From Pisolithus tinctorius (taxonomy: Eukaryota; Basidiomycota; Agaricomycetes; Boletales; Pisolithaceae), in contig JANFAH010000029.1 of the NCBI GenBank assembly GCA_024663395.1, positions 1-64,000 on the forward strand: DNA of 64,000 nt, in the 5' to 3' direction. The notes beneath the pieces were generated by a model, which was not told the origin of the DNA, ran no database searches, and saw only the letters and a list, made by a program, of their open reading frames with translations. This document shows positions 58,016 to 64,000 of the stretch, piece by piece. The position numbers were made by a program, and so were the translations under genes. Position 1 is the stretch's first letter. Each line of letters opens with the position of its first letter.

Positions 58016-59154
58016 CAGAAAAAGAAATTATAATGATCAGACCACCCAATCACGAATTATGCGCCAAAACACCTCATAGCCTTTCTGAACACAGAAATGG
58101 ACATATCTCGACAACCACTGTGTGGGATTGGACAAACGAGATGTCCCCAGAGAGGGGCCGGTGGGAGGAACGTGTGACGGCATACACGAGAAACCCGGCG
58201 CAGAGATGCACGAGATACGATGACATGGCCTCAAGGGTGCCCTTCTTACAAAACATGGAATATTTATTGAATTGCTGGGCACATTTAGACGAAACAGGTA
58301 TTGACAGGGAGCTATTGTCAAGGAGTATCAACGTGCCGAAAAGAGAGAGACGCAGTGTGAAAACAAGCGAGACACAGGAAGAAACACATACTGTAACTAG
58401 ATCTAAAAGCATCTGGGAAAGACTAGAAAAAAAGGGAAATATATCTAAAAAGCGAGACCATAAATTAGAAAACAAAAAGACGAGATGAAAATCCGAGTCC
58501 TCGCACCTCACTGCAACAGCTGTACGTAGTAGTTTTTTTTTTCATCCACTTCCTCGCTCGAGTCGCTGTAGGGAAGCCGCTGGCACATCACATGAGTCAC
58601 GTGATGTGTCGGGGGTTGGTTGAGCTGGGTTTGCTATAAAGCCATCTTCATATAGGTATCCATGGGCCGGTAGCACGCCATCAGACAGCGGCACTTCGTA
58701 ATTCCGTTGATCATGATCACCATGCACGGTCACAAACAGCAACAGTGTGACCCAAGGAGTAGCTCTCAGGCAAATGGTTTATCAGCCTCAGTCAGCATAA
58801 TTACCTTTTCCCAGCACTTGCTCCTCCACATCTGAAAAAGCAAGATTCAAATCACCAGTCTGCTCAGCCACAATGCTCCAAGGGGGAATGTCACACCATT
58901 GTAGTAAATTTTTCATAGAAGCAGGTCAATTATCAATTAAACACATAGATTAGTTGACATGCACATATTCACGTTCCAAGCCAAACACGCACTTGCTATC
59001 TAATACTGCAGTGTGAAACAAAGAATCAGAAGAAAGCTACATAACCTTTTGCATTCCATTTGCTGAGCCCCATGCCCTACCAAATGGTAGAGAAGTAGAA
59101 ACACAACAAAAAGAAAGCAAAAGAAGCCAAGGATGCAATGAAGATCCCCTGACA
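58016..59154. other. host stretch with the shared promoter module, no supported gene
   Basis: The plus strand near 58595-58640 has TCACGTGA, TGTCGGGGGTTGGTTGAGC and then CTATAAAG, a copy of the flavin reductase promoter module. A convincing gene does not follow it. A minus frame at 58542-58742 is coding-like (NYEVPLSDGVLPAHGYLYED) but overlaps this module and is uncertain. Confidence 0.4.
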
Positions 59155-59338
59155 ACACAAGCTGGTAAGGTGCAATAGCAAGGTCATCATGTCACCCAGA
59201 GTTGCAAGCAGAGCTTGTGGGCAACATAGGGCAGCAAAAATTTGCTAACCAACTAAAGGGGGCAGTGTCCCCATTACAGTGGTTATGCTGTAAAGAACAG
59301 ATACTACACTTGATCTAAGCCAAAAGGCCAGAGTGGTG
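59155..59338 (-). ncRNA. U2 spliceosomal snRNA gene or close relic
   Basis: The minus strand reads TGGCCTTTTGGCTTAGATC, then AAGTGTAGTATCTGTTC, the universal 5' part of U2. It includes the branch-site recognition sequence GUAGUA. A GGGGACACTGCCCCC stem follows, then the Sm site AAATTTTTGC, and at the 3' end a loop-IV-like GCTATTGCACCT. Two differences from the consensus stand out: TGGCC for CGGCC (CpG loss) and TTAGATC for TAAGATC. U2 base-pairs with intron branch sites in the spliceosome. Whether this copy is expressed is unknown. Both ends are approximate. Confidence 0.82.
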
Positions 59339-59363
59339 AGGATTTAGAGGTGCTCAGCTTGGG

Positions 59364-59371
59364 CTTATATA
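59364..59371 (-). promoter_or_regulatory. TATA box upstream of the U2 gene
   Basis: TATATAAG on the minus strand, about 30 bases upstream of the presumed U2 5' end, at a distance usual for snRNA promoters. Confidence 0.55.
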
Positions 59372-59559
59372 GGATTTCGTAGTGCACACAGGCCATCGGA
59401 ATTTTTGGGTCAGTTCTTTCCTATTCAGGGCAATGGGAAGTATCCAGATTTGGACGATGTGAACATCAAGTCATGATCGCAATCAGGACATATGATGCTG
59501 CAACTGTATTAGCTTAGCAATGCATGTTTTTTGCCAATGCCCTCCGACACATTTCCTTA

Positions 59560-61671
59560 GGCGCTGTTCACCCTCCAAAGTCGAAGTCGAAAACTTCAAC
59601 TTCAACTTCAGCAATGTAGTCATGTGATGATTATATAAGCTGTGCATGCTCGCACGAATGCAAAGTCCAAGTTTCAGGCTTCTGCTTTAGTAATGTAGTC
59701 ATGTGATGATTGTATAAGACAACAACACAACTTGTAGTTCAATAGATAACATTGTGATAAGAGATCAAACAACTCTGCTATGGATCTTGAAGCACAGCAG
59801 CTCCAGCACCATCATTGTCACTGTCTTGGTGCACTTGTAGTAGCAGTGATGATCCAGGTGCTATGCCTCTATGACCTCCTTTTTCATTCTGACTCAGAAC
59901 CAATCCCCTACCATACCTCAATCCTGACTGGTGAGGGGTGGATGCTAGAGCTCCTGAATGGTCATCCAGACAGGATACAGACTTGCCTTGGTGTCAGCCA
60001 TGGGGTTTTTGATCACCTGATGCAGGTGCTCACCCATCATGGTTTTGTGCCTTCTCACAATGGAATTTCTGTGGAGGAACAACTTGGGATATTCCTCTAC
60101 ACCTGTGTTACTTGGTTGTCATCCCGGCATGTTGCTGAGAGGTTCCAACACTCACAAGGGACCATCACTAGGTAGGGAGTTCATTGGACTGTCTGATATT
60201 TTTCTCACAATTTTTTAGATATTTCAAAGCAATGTTGGCTTTCTTTTCTGGGGGACAATTCTATGCATCCCAAGTGCAATTCCCCACCAACAACACTCCC
60301 ATATCAACTATGATTACTAGTGACCCATGCTTCCAATTTTTCCAGGATTGTATTGGTGCAGTTGATGGCACTCATATTCAAGCATTCACTGCTGCTGAGG
60401 ACCAGCCTTACATGAGGAACTGGAAGGGCTACCTATCTCAAAACTGTCTCTTCATCTGTGATTTTGACTTCTTCTTCACATATGCCCTCACTGGCTTTGA
60501 TGGGTCAACTGCAGATGCAACCATGTGGCATGATGCACACAGGAATGACTTGCACATGCCACCTGGGAAGTACCTTCTTGCAGATGCAGGGTTTGGGACC
60601 TGTGATGCACTTCTGGTTCCCTATCGAGGTGTTCATTACCATCTGAAAGAATGGTGCCAGGCTGGATTAAGGTAAGTTGCTATTCCATCCTGCTCAGTGT
60701 ACCTGTAACTTCTATTTTATAGACCTCAAAACTGAGAGGAGTTATTCAACCTTTGCCATGCTGGACTTAGAAATGCCATTGAATGGATATTTGGTGTTAT
60801 AAAATGCAGGTGGAGGATTCTTCAAATTCCCCCTGAATATAGCATCCACACCCAAACTCAAGTACCTGCTGCTCTCTGTGCCCTCCACAATTTCATACAG
60901 TGCTATGATCCAGAAGAGTTCTTTGACCCTGAACTTGCCATGGACATAGGAGAGGATGATGGTATTGGAAGCCTTGGTGATGGACCAGCAGATGCTGCAG
61001 AGAGGAGAAGGGCTGATAATAGGCATGACAACATTGCAGAGGAGATGTGGATTGACTATCAGCACCAGCTTACAATTAGGGGCCTTCTCTGAGCCTGAAT
61101 ATTCAGATTTCATGGTGTACAGATATATGTTCTTACAATTGTTTCACACTCATGTAGAAAAATAACTTCCATTGTCAATAGGAAGCTAGTCATAGTCATG
61201 TACATTTTATTATGTACATATTTGTATAAAGGGGGGGGGGGGGGGACTTGAAAGGATATGCAGGGGGGGGGGGGTATATTTGTATATTGTAAAAAAAAAC
61301 AAGACAAACACCTATCTCTGCCCATCCCAGTACTTCATCAGCTGATGCTGCACCCAAATCTGCTTTGCTGGCTCCTGATGCTTGAGGAAAATATTCACTT
61401 CATCTGGGGTTGTGCTGAGGAAGTAGTCACTGATGTCAATCTGAATATCTGTCGAGAGCTGCAGCATGCTGTTGATGTAGTCCATGGCAGTGTCGATGAG
61501 GGGATTGGTAGTGGGTGGCAGGGGCAATGGGGCAGCGATTGTGTGTGTGAAATTATCAAGCCTGCAGGTGATGGCGGTGATGAATGAACTGTGATCTTCT
61601 TCAGTGCATACTTTGGCCGATGGGGGCTGAGAGCACTTTGATCCACCTTCAGACATTGCAACAGTGTAGGA
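59560..61671 (+). mobile_element. Harbinger element H1 (right end lost)
   Basis: Begins GGCGCTGTTCACCCTC after TTA at 59557-59559, with a leader, a transposase on plus and an ORF2 remnant on minus. At about 61672 it meets the duplicated block, and no right terminal repeat was found. It shares its structure with H2 and preserves the empty target sites for KDZ (GTTACTT near 60107) and the solo LTR (AACAC). Confidence 0.85.
59780..61092 (+). pseudogene. Harbinger H1 transposase (DDE_Tnp_4)
   Basis: ATG 59780 (MDLEAQQ). A helix-turn-helix region WLSSRHVAERFQHSQGTITR is followed by a 48-nt intron. The catalytic exon includes CIGAVDGTHIQAF (Asp), FDGSTADATMW (Asp) and LLADAGFGTCDALLVPYRG. After another intron come LRNAIEWIFGVIKCRW (Glu) and an acidic C-terminus with stop 61090-61092. 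TGA at 60733-60735 interrupts the last exon at a likely Arg, and text such as LCHAGL for the family LRHA indicates more CpG decay. Confidence 0.88.
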
Positions 61672-61680
61672 AAAGTCCAA
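61312..61680 (-). pseudogene. Harbinger H1 ORF2 C-terminal fragment
   Basis: A minus frame convergent with the transposase has DPDEVN-like text: TNPLIDTAMDYINSMLQL, DISDYFLSTTPDEVNIFL and AKQIWVQHQLMKYWDG. The position and composition fit the partner gene of fungal Harbingers. Its N-terminal part is missing because the duplicated block starts at 61672. H2 keeps only its last codons near 19700. Confidence 0.55.
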
Positions 61681-62512
61681 GTAGCTGTATAATATGAGCT
61701 AGATGGCTTAGATAACAACAATAAAAAATGAAGGGAATGAATTGTTCGTCCCAAGGGATTCTGGACTGTTGGGACTAGAAGGTGAGGCCCGGCGCTTTGT
61801 AGCAGTAGTGATTCATGGCATGTGCAGCAGGGTCTGCAGAATTGTACTGGCAGTGCAAGCGGTATATGTAGTTCATGCGCGGCGGTATGCGAGACGTGCA
61901 GTGTAGACAAAGTGGAAAAGAAACTTGTAGTGACCTTCCAAGTGCCAAAAGGTATCATTCTGTACCTAAGTACAGCGCTTTATAGTCCGGGCAAACCCAG
62001 AACCTAAGTAAGACAGGGTACAGTAAAGGAAAGCTGTGCGACAGCACATATACAGGAGACAGGCCAAAACAGAGGCCAAGGGTATACTACAAGCACTAAA
62101 GGAATAGAGACCATGATAAGAGAAAGAGTCCAAGGAAAAACATTGACCAGAGCACAGCAGCCACAGGTATAGCACTGTGTGAGAGGGAGTGAGGGCATGG
62201 GAAGGTAGCACATGAACAATGGTGAATGTGAGAGGGGAGCAGACGTAACAGTAGTCACAGAATGGTTAATGATAGGGGCTCACGCATCCAGGGAATGCAG
62301 ATTCCTTACACCTGCAGGGGACTTAGATGCTGACCGTCCCCAGTCAGCCACATGGCGTGGAAGACATAAATAGCTTGCCACGTGGTGATGGCAACAGTGT
62401 GGTACCAAGGGTTCGAGAACACTGGTGAGTTCCATGTAGAAGCAAAGGAAGCATAGAGCTGAGGAACACAAGAAGGCTGTTGAATGCTGCATATAGGCAT
62501 CTGGACCGATGA

Positions 62513-62910
62513 CATAAGCTTGTTCACAGTAAGAAACGGGTACTGTTCCACAAGCTCACAAAGTGAGCCACTCGAACACACCAACAACGACCCTGTTGGA
62601 TACAATGAACCCACACTCAAGTTGTTATGCACAGCAGCACGTTCAAATGCGAACTCCTGACGTAAAATCTCATGGCTAATTGCACCAACGTCACTGACCC
62701 CAGCGATGTCAACACACAAGCAGCGAACACCACTGTCCATGTTATTATGCACACTCTCAACTGTGTGCTTCCCAAAAAATGTGCACAGTGGTGCGTCGAG
62801 AAGAGGCACCAACCCCAAAGGAAACCCACACATGTGACCGGTCCCGGTGGCCCAGTACAACTTGCAGTCACAAAGAGTTTACAAACCTGGGCCTAATGGT
62901 GTCCAGGAAT
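62513..62910 (-). other. CpG-rich segment unique to block copy 2, with coding-like minus frame
   Basis: The minus strand is open across the segment and gives coding-like text (LLDAPLCTFFGKHTVESVHN, VRCLCVDIAGVSDVGA, SLYPTGSLLVCSSGSL). The segment is either a later insertion in copy 2 or was deleted from copy 1. No family is recognised. Confidence 0.4.
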
Positions 62911-63016
62911 AAGCGCCTCATGGCCACTAAGTATATAATTGTTAGTGCATGGCTCAAACCTTTGCATTGATTTGATTCTTCCCCCCCCATCATCAACTGC
63001 CTTTCTCACTCTCATC

Positions 63017-63532
63017 ATGTCTGCCAACTGTGCCCCTTGACTCTCCCAACTCATACGCACAGCCACCCCTGACCTGATCGAAGCAGAAAAAGCTGCTCTG
63101 AAGGCGAAGTTTGCTGCCGCATCTGCAGCCTTGGTTGCTGAGGCGAAGTGCATGCTGGACAACAGGGAGGACCTGTGGGAGGAGAAAGTAATGTGGCTGC
63201 AATGCTGGGAGAAGCGATTGGTAAGCACTTGGTTTGGTAGAGAGTCATAGCATTGATCATTGCTCAGGGCGAAGTGTTCCCACTTGTTGAGCGCAGCAGA
63301 GAGCTCAACATTGACATGAAGATAGATGTGGCAGATGGTCTGGTGGTAGTGGAGAAAGACGAGGCATATGAGCAGTGGGTGGCGGAGGAGATTGCATGGC
63401 TCAAGGTTGATGAGGATGTGCAGATGGAGGAGGAGGCTTCACAGGGCACCGAGGGGCAGGGGGCAAGTGCTGCCAAGCCTGTTGTGTCCATAAGGATGAC
63501 ACACATGGAAGTCCCTCAGCCAGCACACAAGG
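63017..63532 (+). pseudogene. paralogue of the Zn2Cys6-like multi-copy gene, truncated
   Basis: ATG 63017 is followed by a TGA at 63038-63040 at a likely Arg. The text continues EAEKAALKAKFAAASAAL, NREDLWEEKVMWLQCWEKR, then (after an intron starting GTAAGC) VFPLVERSRELNIDMK and DEAYEQWVAEEIAWLKV. The cysteine-cluster exon seen in copy 1 is missing because LTR4 cuts the second intron. Confidence 0.5.
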
Positions 63533-63575
63533 TAAGTCTCTGCAGGTATGCTGGGTAGTTTTACTGACACCACAG

Positions 63576-64000
63576 TGTGAGTCAATGTGTGGAAAGGTGG
63601 TGAAAACCAACCAAAACCAACACAAAAGACAAATGATGTGCGAGTGGTGGTTTGCCTCCATGGAACCTGGAGTGCAGAAAACCTAAGAGGGGGAACTTTA
63701 ATGGCAGGTGCTCCTAGCACAAGTTGTCGACAAGTTACACAGGAGAAGATGAATGGATGATGATTGAGAAGGGGATGCTGAACAGAGTGAAGGTGTTCAG
63801 CTGAAAGTACTTGGGGGTAATGGACTTTTGATAGAATATGCTCCTGGCACAAGTCAATGACGAGTTATGCAGGAGTGGATGGGTGACTAAGCAAACTTGC
63901 TGACTAAGTGTGGGGATAAAGCTTCAGATGAATGATGGAGGCAGATAGACTCTTCTGAATGAGCCTCAACCACCAAGTATACAAATGATGACAGATAGAC
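63576..64000 (-). repeat. long Gypsy LTR (LTR4), partial, runs out of the window
   Basis: On the minus strand the LTR end GACTCACA lies at 63576, and the sequence matches LTR3 from there. The left neighbour is an intron of the duplicated gene and not a primer-binding site, so this is a solo LTR or the 3' LTR of an element that begins beyond 64000. Confidence 0.88.

Larger units (their letters stand above)
61672..63575 (+). repeat. duplicated block, copy 2
   Basis: Matches 14629-16100 in direct orientation but retains more CpG. It has about 400 extra bases (62513-62910) that are absent from copy 1. It is truncated on the right by LTR4, which entered an intron of its gene. Confidence 0.7.

Noticed and set aside
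58033..58488. 151-codon plus frame as a gene
   Set aside because: Composition is Lys/Glu/Thr-biased without motifs and overlaps an equally long minus frame. No homologous text was recognised.
61200..61300. Poly-G tracts as a functional quadruplex signal
   Set aside because: The tracts lie in the Harbinger 3' region and occur as poly-C in H2. They look like simple-sequence expansion shared by descent.

Overview
The window looks like nuclear DNA of a mushroom-forming basidiomycete (Agaricomycete). Introns are about 50-60 nt with GT...AG ends. The gene families present (an N-terminally elaborated P-loop GTPase, a BTB/POZ protein, a flavin reductase-like protein) and the transposons (KDZ, Harbinger, long-LTR Ty3/Gypsy) are typical of these fungi. 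The species cannot be named from the sequence.

Layout. 1-10,150 is CpG-rich host DNA. It holds a BTB/POZ gene cut by a 5'-truncated LINE, a BuGZ/ZNF207-like gene with several one-base frameshifts, two possible membrane-protein genes and the 5' half of a P-loop GTPase gene. At about 10,150-10,200, inside an intron of that GTPase gene, CpG almost disappears. From there 10.2-17.9 kb is CpG-depleted repeat DNA, including a 78-bp minisatellite whose variation is concentrated in one triplet. 17.9-51.7 kb is a nested transposon complex: a Harbinger element (H2) invaded by a 17,990-bp KDZ element and by a Ty3/Gypsy element with 1.8-kb LTRs, then cut by an inversion. 51.7-59.5 kb is mostly host DNA with a flavin reductase-like gene, a second type of Harbinger element (H3) and a U2 snRNA gene. 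59.6-64 kb has another Harbinger (H1), a second copy of a duplicated block seen at 14.6-16.7 kb, and the edge of another long LTR.

Main conclusions. (1) The KDZ ends and flanking 7-bp repeats fit a one-ended transposition in which one KDZ end left Harbinger H2 and entered the nearby Gypsy, inverting about 25 kb. Undoing the inversion joins the two Gypsy halves in frame. (2) The Gypsy polyprotein has no frameshift but eleven in-frame stops, all TGA and all explicable as CGA (Arg) codons lost by CpG to TpG mutation. Harbinger, KDZ and KDZ cargo genes show the same signature. (3) The Gypsy U3 carries an open frame of exactly 159 codons in two diverged LTR families of copies, although the neighbouring LTR sequence has indels. 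(4) The minisatellite at 11.0-12.6 kb has a hypervariable three-base slot per otherwise near-identical unit.
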